Origin: Bryobacter aggregatus MPL3
Lineage (GTDB): Bacteria; Acidobacteriota; Terriglobia; Bryobacterales; Bryobacteraceae
Direction of reading: 5' to 3'
Assembly: GCF_000702445.1 (NCBI RefSeq)
Contig: NZ_JNIF01000003.1
Coordinates: forward strand, 434,001-498,000
Length of the DNA stretch: 64,000 bases
Position 1 is the stretch's first letter; each line of letters starts with the position of its first letter. The position numbers and the translations under genes were made by a program. Shown in pieces: positions 27,178 to 35,481 of this stretch. Below the pieces are notes generated by a model that did no database searches, was not told the origin of the DNA, and worked only from the letters and a program-made list of their open reading frames with translations.

Positions 27178-27519
27178 GTGATCGAACACCGAAAAAATCA
27201 ACGATTTGAGCTTCGGCTTCCATTCGAACTGATTCGAAGTGGGCACCGCTTTAATTATGTGCATGGACTCACTTTAAATCTATCTTCGAGTGGAGTACTT
27301 TTCGAAGCAGACGAACCGGTACCAGTCGGTGAAATCATTGAATACTTCATCACACTCCCGACAGGCCAGACCGCAGACGAGGACGTTCGTCTGCGTTGCA
27401 TGGGAAAAGTGATCCGCAGCCACGATCGCTATTCTGCTGCAACGATGGAACGCTATGAGTTTGTTCGAACTCGGCCTGTAACGACTGAAGCCTCTGCAGT
27501 TGCCACCGCCTCCAACTGA
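27178..27519 (+). CDS. PilZ-domain protein (c-di-GMP receptor)
   Basis: A single-domain PilZ protein of about 113 residues. The c-di-GMP ligands are visible as RKNQR near the N-terminus and LNLSSSGVLFEAD in the second part (the N/D-x-S-x-x-G motif). The GTG at 27178 is preferred, with GGAGGAG at 27168-27174 just before it; a longer frame from 27022 adds residues unlike the family. It stands alone, divergent from the PGPGW gene, so its effector is unknown. Confidence 0.82.
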   Translation: MIEHRKNQRFELRLPFELIRSGHRFNYVHGLTLNLSSSGVLFEADEPVPVGEIIEYFITLPTGQTADEDVRLRCMGKVIRSHDRYSAATMERYEFVRTRPVTTEASAVATASN

Positions 27520-27682
27520 AGTGCCACCAGCCTAAAAAAGCTACCTCTCCCTGCCCATCCTATACTCCGCAATATACTGAGAGAGCAATCGTGAAAAGTC
27601 TTGATCTTTTTTTCGCTGCGTTGACGCATTATGAGATAGAAAGATCTGATCTGTCTGGATGGTGTGTGGTGAACTATAACTC

Positions 27683-28399
27683 ATGATGCCGACGATGCAA
27701 AGCTACGGCCTCAGCGACCCAGGGCGCGTCCGGAAAAATAACGAAGACTTTCTTCTCGTCAATCGCGGGCAGAACCTCTATATCGTTGCCGATGGGATGG
27801 GTGGCGCACAGGCCGGGGAAACCGCTTCGCGATTGGCTGCCGAAACCGTTCTCGAGGTGATGGAGAAGCGCGGGCAATCGCTGCGCGATCTCGAAGAGGC
27901 CTTCATTGAGGCAAACGATCGCGTGAAGCGAACCGCCGCGAGCGATCTGACTCTCGAAGGCATGGGCACCACGCTCGTCGGTGTTCTCGAAGACCAGAAC
28001 GAACTCCACATTGCCAGCGTCGGTGACAGCCGTGTCTATTCTTACTACCAGGGCAAGCTCGAGTCGCTCATGGAAGACCAGACCTGGGTCAATGAAGTGG
28101 GCCGCCGTCTGGGCATCGATGAGGACACGCTCAAGCGGCATCCGATGCGCCATGTCCTGACCATGGCAATTGGCGTCGGCAATCCGCTCCGCGTCAACAC
28201 CAAAACCGTCCCCAAGCTTCCTGGCATGCAGTTGCTGCTGTGCAGCGATGGCTTGCACGGTGTGGTGGGCGCAGACGCGATCATTGCGGTGCTGGCTGAT
28301 CCCGATAAGGATCTCCCCTCGAAGGCCCAGACCCTGGTTGATGCGGCGCGCAATGCCGGTGGCCCGGACAACATCACGGTTCTGATCCTGCAGGTGTGA
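27683..28399 (+). CDS. PP2C-type Ser/Thr protein phosphatase (Stp1-like)
   Basis: A 238-residue metal-dependent phosphatase. Motifs are SDPGRVRKNNEDF (first metal Asp/Glu), VADGMGGAQAGE, GMGTTLVGV, ASVGDSRVY, LCSDGLHGVV and GGPDNITVLIL, the full PP2C set. No membrane helix. It would oppose Ser/Thr kinases such as the one at 49448, although the two are not adjacent. It is coupled to thiD by a 4-base overlap. The start could be any of three nearby Met codons. Confidence 0.93.
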   Translation: MMPTMQSYGLSDPGRVRKNNEDFLLVNRGQNLYIVADGMGGAQAGETASRLAAETVLEVMEKRGQSLRDLEEAFIEANDRVKRTAASDLTLEGMGTTLVGVLEDQNELHIASVGDSRVYSYYQGKLESLMEDQTWVNEVGRRLGIDEDTLKRHPMRHVLTMAIGVGNPLRVNTKTVPKLPGMQLLLCSDGLHGVVGADAIIAVLADPDKDLPSKAQTLVDAARNAGGPDNITVLILQV

Positions 28400-29193
28400 A
28401 GATTCCCGTTGCGCTGTCGATTGCCGGATCGGACCCCAGCGGCGGGGCAGGCATCCAGGCCGATCTCAAAAGCTTCCATCAATTTGGTGTCTATGGCGAA
28501 GCGGTGATCACACTGCTGACCGTGCAAAACACGGTTGCCGTCGAACAGGTGCGCGTCCTCGAGCCCGATTTTGTTGTCGCCCAGTTACGGGCGGTGCTCG
28601 AAGACATTCCGCCGCTGGCAGCAAAAACCGGAGCGCTAGGCAATGCCGCGCTCGTCGAAGCGATCGCCTTTGAGGCGACGGAGTTTCTCTTCCCGCTGGT
28701 TGTCGACCCGGTGATGGTCTCCAAACACGGCGCTCCGCTGATGGACGAAGCGGCACGCGAGAAGCTCATCGAATTGCTGCTGCCTGCCGCCAGCCTGGTG
28801 ACTCCGAATCTGCCCGAGGCGAGCGTCATCACCGGACGGGACATTGCAGATTTCGCGCAGATGCGGGACGCCGCTTTGGCGATTCTCGATCTCGGTGCTG
28901 GCGCTGTCTTATTGAAGGGCGGCCATCTGGCAGGCGATGCCATCGACCTGCTGCTGTGGCCTGGCGGCGAGCGGGTGCTGCCCGCGCCGCGCCTCACCAC
29001 ACCACACACGCATGGCACCGGCTGCAGCTATTCAGCAGCCATCACTGCACTGCTCGCCGCCGGAGTACCGCTCGAAGAGGCTGTCGCCCAGGCGAAGGAT
29101 TGGATTCATCGCGCAATCGATACGAATCCCGGGCTAGGCCGTGGCAATGGCCCGGTCAATCACTTCGCAAAACCCGGTCCATCGAGAAGCTGA
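28396..29193 (+). CDS. thiD: Hydroxymethylpyrimidine/phosphomethylpyrimidine kinase
   Basis: A 265-residue ribokinase-fold enzyme that phosphorylates HMP and HMP-P in thiamine synthesis. SIAGSDPSGGAGIQADLKSF at the N-terminus and HTHGTGCSYSAAITALLA near the C-terminus (anion hole and catalytic site) are diagnostic. It starts with GTG overlapping the phosphatase stop. The last 34 bases overlap the end of the convergent glycosyltransferase gene, so the C-terminal tail may be unusual. Confidence 0.94.
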   Translation: MKIPVALSIAGSDPSGGAGIQADLKSFHQFGVYGEAVITLLTVQNTVAVEQVRVLEPDFVVAQLRAVLEDIPPLAAKTGALGNAALVEAIAFEATEFLFPLVVDPVMVSKHGAPLMDEAAREKLIELLLPAASLVTPNLPEASVITGRDIADFAQMRDAALAILDLGAGAVLLKGGHLAGDAIDLLLWPGGERVLPAPRLTTPHTHGTGCSYSAAITALLAAGVPLEEAVAQAKDWIHRAIDTNPGLGRGNGPVNHFAKPGPSRS

Positions 29194-30638
29194 AAGCGAT
29201 TGGGCCTGGGGCCCGCCACGGGGTGGCGGCTCTTCAGCCTGATTTTCGTTGTCTCGACAATCACTTCATGCGGCACGGACATGGCAAGAGCGGCCCAAGC
29301 CTTGGGCGGCAAGAGAAAGTCCCGCTGCGGGCTCCCTGCAATGAGCAGACGGAGCGCATCGAGATCCTTCACCAGCACCGCATCGACCTGTGCCCCCGGG
29401 TCAGCCAGAAAGCGCTCGGTGCTCTTCGCGATGCCGCGCTGTTCAAAGTCGAGCGGCCCGTTGGGCGGCAAGTGTTCCAGTAGAAAGACATAGCGAAGCG
29501 TCGCATCGGGACTCAGGGCCGTGCGGAGCTGATCGTCCGCATCGAGATGCAGAACTTCGCGCTCTGCAAGGTCAGAGCCGATTGGCCGCAAGCCGGGAGA
29601 CGCCGGCCCGTTGCCCAGCCAGCCCACTAAGGCAAGCGGCGCCAACCATAACGGGAGCCAGCCGCGCGAACACAACAGAATCGCCGGCACCAAGGGAACC
29701 AGGTAACTCGCATTCTGATAGCTGTAGGCGGCGATGGCCAAGCTCAACACGCCACACCACACCAGCCAGACGGGGCTCCATCGGCGTAACAGCAAGGGAA
29801 CGAAGAGCGGCCAAAGCGTCTGGGCCCGCACCGCGTAGAAGTGCCAATGGCTTTCCTGCGTCGACTGCACCGGCGCGGCCACCGCGTAGCTGAGCAGTTC
29901 CACGCCCAGATACTCCGCCAGGAACCATTCGCGATTCGCAAAGAACTGATACGCATGCCAGGGCAAGGCGACCACTGCGGTGGCAACCGCAACCTCGACC
30001 CATCGCCGCCAGGGAGGCCGCCCCCAGAACAGCATCGCCAGTGGCAGAACACCGGCAAACCACTTCGTCATCACCGCCAGGCCCACCAGAGCGCCAAAGA
30101 CCCAGGCCGAGCCGCGGCCTTCGAGCTTGCGATCCTTCGCGATCCACAGCACCGCCAGCAAATACAGCAGCGTCAGCAGATCGTCCATCATCGCCAGCCC
30201 GGCCCGCGCACGCCAAAGATATTGGCTGAAGCAAAGCAGCCAGCCCACTGGGCCGAGCGTTGCATAGAGAAGAGTCAGGACGCCAGCCGCCGCAAGAATC
30301 CCCGGCAGCCGCAAAGCCCAAAGATGCGGGCCAAACAGACGAAGCGAGGCCGCCGACAGCCAATGGAAGAGGGGCGGCTTGACCAACGAGAGACGGCCGA
30401 GGAACTGCGGCGTGAGCGGCGTTTCTCCATTGGCGATACGCAGAATGCTGTGCGCATATAGAGCCTCGTCCTGGGCAAGGGTCCCCGCCGCCGGGTCCAC
30501 GAACGCGGCAGCAACGGGAGCACTGGGTTCGATGAGAAAGGCCGACAGGACAAAGACCAGCACCAGCGCGGGAAAACTACGGAGCCAGGGGACGGGCGTA
30601 GACAATTTCTCCAGATTCACGCTCTGGAAGATTAACAC
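29160..30638 (-). CDS. GT39/ArnT-like membrane glycosyltransferase
   Basis: A multi-pass protein of up to 492 residues with about ten hydrophobic helices. The first periplasmic loop carries the acidic AQDEALYAHSILRIANG motif and LVKPPLFHWLSA, as in lipid-linked sugar transferases of the PMT/ArnT type. The C-terminal 130 residues are soluble. It probably moves a sugar from polyprenyl phosphate to an envelope acceptor; the substrate is not visible. The GTG at 30638 lies 62 bases inside the galactosidase gene; a TTG at 30605 behind GGAG is an alternative start. Confidence 0.78.
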   Translation of the reverse strand: MLIFQSVNLEKLSTPVPWLRSFPALVLVFVLSAFLIEPSAPVAAAFVDPAAGTLAQDEALYAHSILRIANGETPLTPQFLGRLSLVKPPLFHWLSAASLRLFGPHLWALRLPGILAAAGVLTLLYATLGPVGWLLCFSQYLWRARAGLAMMDDLLTLLYLLAVLWIAKDRKLEGRGSAWVFGALVGLAVMTKWFAGVLPLAMLFWGRPPWRRWVEVAVATAVVALPWHAYQFFANREWFLAEYLGVELLSYAVAAPVQSTQESHWHFYAVRAQTLWPLFVPLLLRRWSPVWLVWCGVLSLAIAAYSYQNASYLVPLVPAILLCSRGWLPLWLAPLALVGWLGNGPASPGLRPIGSDLAEREVLHLDADDQLRTALSPDATLRYVFLLEHLPPNGPLDFEQRGIAKSTERFLADPGAQVDAVLVKDLDALRLLIAGSPQRDFLLPPKAWAALAMSVPHEVIVETTKIRLKSRHPVAGPRPNRFQLLDGPGFAK

Positions 30639-32691
30639 TAACGCCGTCGGCCATGAGTTGCTCGCCCGTCATCAGGTAGCTGCGCGTGTCGGTCTGGAAG
30701 CTCACCCGGTAGGTGTTCTCGGGCACCAGATCGCGAAAACGAAGCGTAAACACATCGTTGAGCGTCGCGTTGCGCACCACCACCGCAACCGCCTCATCAA
30801 GCCCCGCATGATAGGACTGGATTGCATCCGTCCGGCCATTGGCAGGCCGGGGTGTCAGATGCAGCACCTTGCTGTCGCGGATGGATTCACGAACCGTCTT
30901 ATAGGCATCGATCTCAGCGCGGAGGAAGGCGAGCGAATCCCCATCGAGTTCCGCCAACTGGTTCATCAAAATCCAAGGACCACCAAAGATAAAGCTGCGC
31001 GTGTTGTAATCGTTGATCGGCACACTTGGCATGTAGCGATCGGTATAGCGCAGAGGGAAAGGAAAGCTTGCACCGTATAGCCCTTGCCGCGAACCGAGCG
31101 AACCTGAAGCGTCATTGGTAATCGAGGTGACATAGTTGCGCAGCATGCGGAAGGTCATCATGTTGCCGCCGTTGGCGCAGTTTTCCCAAAGCGTGTTCGG
31201 CGTGCGGCCCTGGATCTCGGTCAGAATGCGGTTCAGGCCAAAGTCGCCGGCATAATTCCAATCGCGCGGGTCGTAGCTCAGATTCTCATTCGTGCATTCC
31301 TTGACCATGGTCTGGCCATCCTGCAGCACCCAATCCACCTTGTACTTCTGGATGACATTGACCGCTTGCTCGATCACCCAATCCTGCACCGCCGTATCGC
31401 CCAGCGCAAGCGAAACAGCACCATGGTAGTTGTAGTTTGTCGAGCAGGCCCATTCAGGATGTTCTTGCAGCACCTGAGAAGTCGCCATCGCCTCGCTGGG
31501 CACAAAATGCAGCCCGAACTTGAGACCCTTGGCATGGACATAGTCAGAGAAGCTGCGCAGGCCACTCGGGAACTTCTCTGGATCTTCTTCCCAATCGCCA
31601 ATCTGCTTCGCCCACCCAAGGTCGACAATGAACAGCTCGACACCTGCCTTTGCTGCGAGGTCCACCTCGCGCTTTAACTTCTCTTCGTTGATCTCCATGC
31701 CATAGCCCCAACTGTCCCAGGCCATGTAGGGGAACTTTGCATCGGCAACCGGCATGGCCAGCGCGGCCTCGGCATAGCGTTGCGTGCGATATCCGGCCTC
31801 GTCCCAATCGCCGTTGAAGATGCCGAGAAAGGCAGCGGGCGCTTCGTAGACGGCACTCGGCTCTACCGGATGCATCAGACTGCGCGGACTCACATTCAGG
31901 CTAAGCAGGTCCTCGCCGCGTTCGACGAACGCGTCTGCATGGCCATCAAACTCCCAGCCTGCAAACAGGCCGGAATTGTCGTTCTTGAGGATGGCGAGCC
32001 AGGCACATTGTTTGCCGCCCGCGCCGGTTTGCATGGCGACGCGCCGCATCGGTTTAGACAGCGTGGTGGTGACGGTTTCGAAATTGCGATCGGTGGGAAC
32101 GGTACTCCACTGGTTGACGCGAAAGACGCGATAGTCCGTGTCGTCGAGAACAGGAGCGTAGGAGAGGATGTTGTTGGCAGTGACAAAGATGCGCAGGCCC
32201 TTCAGATTCCGCACCCGCAATTGCTGGCGAAGTACCGGATGGCCGGGATACACCTGCAGGAGCAGCGAGATCTCATACCGTTCGGCAAAATCGCGAAAGA
32301 CAAGTTCCCAGCCCTTGCCCCCGTTGCCGAGTTCCGAGCCACGCTGGTTCACCAGGCGTAACTGAGTGTTGGCATTGATCTCGGCGCCATCAATCTTGAG
32401 ATCGATGGGACTGCCCGGATTCAGGTCCGGGGCGCGCCAAGACACCGCACCACTGGAGTCAGCCAGGCTGACCCAGTGGAAGGTGCTATCGCTTTCCTGA
32501 CGGAAGCGGGCACTGAACTGATTGTTACCCAACACCCACTCCGCGGCAGGCCAACCACCGAGTGGGGAGTATTGGAAATAGACGGAATCGTCAGTCTGCG
32601 CAGACGTGATCGACCAGGCGCCCAAGAGCAGCAGCAGCCCCGTAGCAAGACGGAGACTAGTACTTCGCGACGCTCGGATCGACGGTGTCAC
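30577..32691 (-). CDS. Secreted alpha-galactosidase-like glycoside hydrolase (GH36/GH27 clan)
   Basis: A 704-residue protein with a signal peptide (RLATGLLLLLGAWSITSAQ). An N-terminal beta-sandwich is followed by a TIM barrel carrying MAWDSWGYGMEINEE, VDLGWAKQIGDWEEDP and KFGLHFVPSEAM, then a small C-terminal beta domain. Candidate catalytic Asp residues are in YKVDWVLQDG (nucleophile position) and in the SITNDASGS stretch (acid/base position), by comparison with GH36 layout. Start is GTG, 35 bases inside the preceding gene. The substrate could be alpha-galactosides or related alpha-linked sugars. Confidence 0.8.
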   Translation of the reverse strand: MTPSIRASRSTSLRLATGLLLLLGAWSITSAQTDDSVYFQYSPLGGWPAAEWVLGNNQFSARFRQESDSTFHWVSLADSSGAVSWRAPDLNPGSPIDLKIDGAEINANTQLRLVNQRGSELGNGGKGWELVFRDFAERYEISLLLQVYPGHPVLRQQLRVRNLKGLRIFVTANNILSYAPVLDDTDYRVFRVNQWSTVPTDRNFETVTTTLSKPMRRVAMQTGAGGKQCAWLAILKNDNSGLFAGWEFDGHADAFVERGEDLLSLNVSPRSLMHPVEPSAVYEAPAAFLGIFNGDWDEAGYRTQRYAEAALAMPVADAKFPYMAWDSWGYGMEINEEKLKREVDLAAKAGVELFIVDLGWAKQIGDWEEDPEKFPSGLRSFSDYVHAKGLKFGLHFVPSEAMATSQVLQEHPEWACSTNYNYHGAVSLALGDTAVQDWVIEQAVNVIQKYKVDWVLQDGQTMVKECTNENLSYDPRDWNYAGDFGLNRILTEIQGRTPNTLWENCANGGNMMTFRMLRNYVTSITNDASGSLGSRQGLYGASFPFPLRYTDRYMPSVPINDYNTRSFIFGGPWILMNQLAELDGDSLAFLRAEIDAYKTVRESIRDSKVLHLTPRPANGRTDAIQSYHAGLDEAVAVVVRNATLNDVFTLRFRDLVPENTYRVSFQTDTRSYLMTGEQLMADGVSVNLPERESGEIVYARPLAP

Positions 32692-33802
32692 TCCAGGCTA
32701 AGATTCCTCCCTTCATGTTTTGAACCCGCTCGTATCCGTTGAGTTTCAACAGATCGACAGCTTTTGCGCTGCGCATGCCACTCTTGCAGTGGCAAACAAT
32801 GCGCGCGTTCTTCGGGATCTCGTTCAAGCGATTCGGCAACTGCCCCAGCGGGATCAGCGTCGCCTTGGCAATCGAGGCGATCTGATACTCGTGCGGCTCG
32901 CGCACGTCCACCAGTACGAAATCTTCGCCGGCATCAATGAGACCCTTCACTTCTTGCGCAGTCAACTCGCCGCCAGCCGGGACGGGCGCGGGCGCCGCAT
33001 CCACCACACCGCAGAACTGTTTGTAGTCGATCAGTTCCTTGACGACACTGCACTTGCCAGAAGGGCAATCAGGATTGCGCCGCAGCTTCATCTCGCGGAA
33101 CTTCATGTTCAGCGCATCGTAGAGCATCAGACGGCCATTCAGCGTCTGGCCCTTGCCGAGAATGAGCTTGACGACTTCCGTAGCCTGGATCAGGCCCACC
33201 ACGCCGGGGAGAATGCCCAGAACGCCACCTTCAGCGCAGCTTGGCACCAGACCGGGAGGAGGCGGTTCCGGATAGAGGCAGCGGTAGCAGGGACCGTCTT
33301 CGGTCGCAAAGACCGAAGCCTGGCCTTCAAAACGGAAGATCGAGCCATAGACGTTCGGCTTGTTCAATAGCACGCAGGCGTCGTTGACCAGATAGCGGGT
33401 GGGGAAGTTGTCGGTGCCATCGGCAACCAGATCGTATTGCTTGACGATCTCAAGCGCGTTGTCGCTAGTGAGCGCAACTTCATGCTTGATCACTTTCAGA
33501 TTCGGATTGATGTCGAGCATGCTTTCGGCAGCCGAATCGATCTTCTTCTTGCCGACGTCCTTGCTGCCGTGGATGACCTGGCGTTGCAGATTGGATTCAT
33601 CGACCACATCGAAATCCACCAGCCCGATCGTGCCCACACCAGCGGCGGCCAGATAGAGCGCCATCGGCGCGCCCAGGCCACCGGTGCCCACCAGCAATAC
33701 CTTCGCGTCCTTCAGCTTGATCTGGCCTTCCATGCCTACTTCCGGCAGGATCAGATGGCGCGAGTATCTTCCGATTTCCTCGTTTGTAAGAGTGGTAGCC
33801 AT
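32657..33802 (-). CDS. moeZ: MoeB/ThiF-type adenylyltransferase with C-terminal rhodanese domain (MoeZ-like)
   Basis: A 381-residue E1-like enzyme that adenylates the C-terminal Gly of a sulfur carrier and then supplies sulfur through its rhodanese domain. The nucleotide loop GTGGLG is at residues 39-44, followed by DFDVVDESNLQRQ. Zinc-type Cys pairs are PCYRC and DCPSGKC; the second is spaced C-x4-C rather than the usual C-x2-C. The rhodanese active site is VCHCKSGMRS. It starts 3 bases after the CysO-like gene, its likely substrate, and may also serve ThiS. Confidence 0.93.
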   Translation of the reverse strand: MATTLTNEEIGRYSRHLILPEVGMEGQIKLKDAKVLLVGTGGLGAPMALYLAAAGVGTIGLVDFDVVDESNLQRQVIHGSKDVGKKKIDSAAESMLDINPNLKVIKHEVALTSDNALEIVKQYDLVADGTDNFPTRYLVNDACVLLNKPNVYGSIFRFEGQASVFATEDGPCYRCLYPEPPPPGLVPSCAEGGVLGILPGVVGLIQATEVVKLILGKGQTLNGRLMLYDALNMKFREMKLRRNPDCPSGKCSVVKELIDYKQFCGVVDAAPAPVPAGGELTAQEVKGLIDAGEDFVLVDVREPHEYQIASIAKATLIPLGQLPNRLNEIPKNARIVCHCKSGMRSAKAVDLLKLNGYERVQNMKGGILAWSDTVDPSVAKY

Positions 33803-33805
33803 CGT

Positions 33806-34081
33806 CTAGCGGCCTCCGGCAATGCTCGGAATGATGGAAACGGTGTCGGCGGCGGCAACTTCGGTTGCTTCCTTCGACAAGTAGCGGATGTCTTCGTCGT
33901 TGACGTAGATGTTGACGAAGCTACGCAGCTTGCCTTCATCGTTGTAGAGATTCTTCTTGAGGTCAGGATGCGCGGTGGTAAGGGCGCCCAGCACTTCGCC
34001 AACAGTGGCTCCCACTGCTTCGACGCTGTCCGCGCCACCGGTAAACTGACGCAAAGGCGTCGGGATCAGGATTTTGGCCAT
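33806..34081 (-). CDS. cysO: CysO-like ubiquitin-fold sulfur carrier with masked GG tail
   Basis: A 91-residue ThiS/MoaD-family protein. The stretch LRSFVNIYVNDEDIRYL closely resembles the mycobacterial cysteine-synthesis carrier CysO. The C-terminus is IIPSIAGGR: one Arg follows the Gly-Gly, so the diglycine is not at the end as translated. A JAMM peptidase gene overlaps its start by 16 bases and the E1-like gene follows. The carrier would bring thiocarboxylate sulfur to CysM (34484). Confidence 0.9.
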   Translation of the reverse strand: MAKILIPTPLRQFTGGADSVEAVGATVGEVLGALTTAHPDLKKNLYNDEGKLRSFVNIYVNDEDIRYLSKEATEVAAADTVSIIPSIAGGR

Positions 34082-34491
34082 AACAATTCCTCTTCTTCAC
34101 TGGCAGTCTGGTCTACGTCGACGCGGAAGCACTTCGCATCGCGGACTTCGCCGCTGCGCACGCTCATGACGACGTTCGAGTAGAAGGGCCAGTGGTTTTT
34201 TAAATCGGTCTCAGAAAAATAAGCAGCTTCGTCCGGATGCGAATGGAAGAAGCCGAGAACACCCAAGCCCAGTTCGCGGCTCTTGCGTTCGGCAGCAATC
34301 TGGTCCTTGGGGTCGATCAGAAAGCGGTCTTTCTGCACTCCCTCATAGGCGTTGCGGCAGGCGATGGCGACACTTGCCTCACGCTTGCCGGACGTTTCGT
34401 TGCCGATCAGAATGCCACAGCACTCGTTGGGGTAATAGCTACGGGCGTGTTCGACCATCACGGCCCAAGCCTCAGCGGAAATTTCAATCAT
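34066..34491 (-). CDS. mec: JAMM/MPN+ metallopeptidase (Mec-like)
   Basis: A 141-residue zinc peptidase of the JAB1/MPN/Mov34 family. All JAMM ligands are present: Glu23 in YPNECCGILIG and His83-x-His85-x10-Asp96 in FFHSHPDEAAYFSETD. In mycobacteria the counterpart releases cysteine from CysO-cysteine. Here it may also trim the extra Arg from the carrier. It overlaps cysM by 8 bases and cysO by 16, consistent with tight coupling. Confidence 0.92.
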   Translation of the reverse strand: MIEISAEAWAVMVEHARSYYPNECCGILIGNETSGKREASVAIACRNAYEGVQKDRFLIDPKDQIAAERKSRELGLGVLGFFHSHPDEAAYFSETDLKNHWPFYSNVVMSVRSGEVRDAKCFRVDVDQTASEEEELLWPKS

Positions 34492-35425
34492 GCCAGAAGG
34501 GTTCGCTCAGATACTTGGCGGCGCCATCGCACAGAATCGTGACGATCACACCGGTCTCCCCATTTTCTACCAGGCGGGCTGCAATTTGCGTGGCCGCAAG
34601 AACATTTGCTCCGGCAGAGATGCCGACCAGCAATCCTTCCTCGCGCGCCATGCGCTTGGTCATCGCATAAGAACCCTCTGTGGAGATCCAGAGATTCTCG
34701 TCAGCCAGCGTTTCGTCGTAGATGCCAGGCACAATCGCTGTCGGCATGTGCTTGGTGCCCTCAATGCCATGGAAGCCCTGATCCGGCTGTGCCGAAAGAC
34801 ACTTTACAGTCGGAAGATCGCGCTTCAAGCGCCGCGCCGTGCCGGTAAAAGTACCGCTCGTGCCGAGCATCGCCACAAAGTGAGTGAGGCTGTAGTTGGT
34901 CTGGCTGAGGATCTCAGGCGCCGTCGTCTCAAAATGCGCTTTCCAGTTGGCGGGGTTGTTGTATTGGTCGGGGTAGAAGTACCGATTGGGGTCGTTCTCG
35001 TAGACTTCGCGGCACTTCACGATAGCGCCGTCGGAGCCCGCGCCCGGATCCGTCAGAATCAGATCGGCGCCATAGGCTTTCAGAATCTGCTTGCGCTCAG
35101 GGCTCGCGTTCTGCGGCAGGCAGAGACGCACTTGATAGCCCAGTGCGGCGCCAATCATCGCGTAAGCGATGCCGGTATTGCCGCTGGTCGCATCGAGAAT
35201 CGTGCGCGCTTTGGTGAGTTGACCGGTGCGTTCGCCTTCTCGCACCATGCTGAGGCCAGGACGATCCTTGACACTGCCACCAGGATTGAGAAATTCCGCC
35301 TTCGCCAGAATTTCGACGCCCGGAAAGGCAGACGAAATCGCCGGAAGACGCAGCAACGGAGTGTTGCCAATCGAGTTCAATAAAGACTCGCCGTTATTTC
35401 GCTTTTGTAAGGCTGCGGCCTGCAA
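34484..35425 (-). CDS. cysM: Cysteine synthase, CysM type
   Basis: A 313-residue PLP enzyme of the O-acetylserine sulfhydrylase family. The PLP Lys53 is in NPGGSVKDRPG, the substrate loop TSGNTG is at residues 80-85, and the PLP phosphate site is in GTSGTFTGTARR. Its neighbours (JAMM peptidase, CysO-like carrier, E1) point to a protein-thiocarboxylate sulfur donor rather than free sulfide, and O-phosphoserine as a possible acceptor. First gene of the cassette. Confidence 0.92.
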   Translation of the reverse strand: MQAAALQKRNNGESLLNSIGNTPLLRLPAISSAFPGVEILAKAEFLNPGGSVKDRPGLSMVREGERTGQLTKARTILDATSGNTGIAYAMIGAALGYQVRLCLPQNASPERKQILKAYGADLILTDPGAGSDGAIVKCREVYENDPNRYFYPDQYNNPANWKAHFETTAPEILSQTNYSLTHFVAMLGTSGTFTGTARRLKRDLPTVKCLSAQPDQGFHGIEGTKHMPTAIVPGIYDETLADENLWISTEGSYAMTKRMAREEGLLVGISAGANVLAATQIAARLVENGETGVIVTILCDGAAKYLSEPFWHD

Positions 35426-35481
35426 TGAGAGGGACCTCAGCCGAAGAATACCATAATCCCGCTAGAGATTAAGTGGATTCA

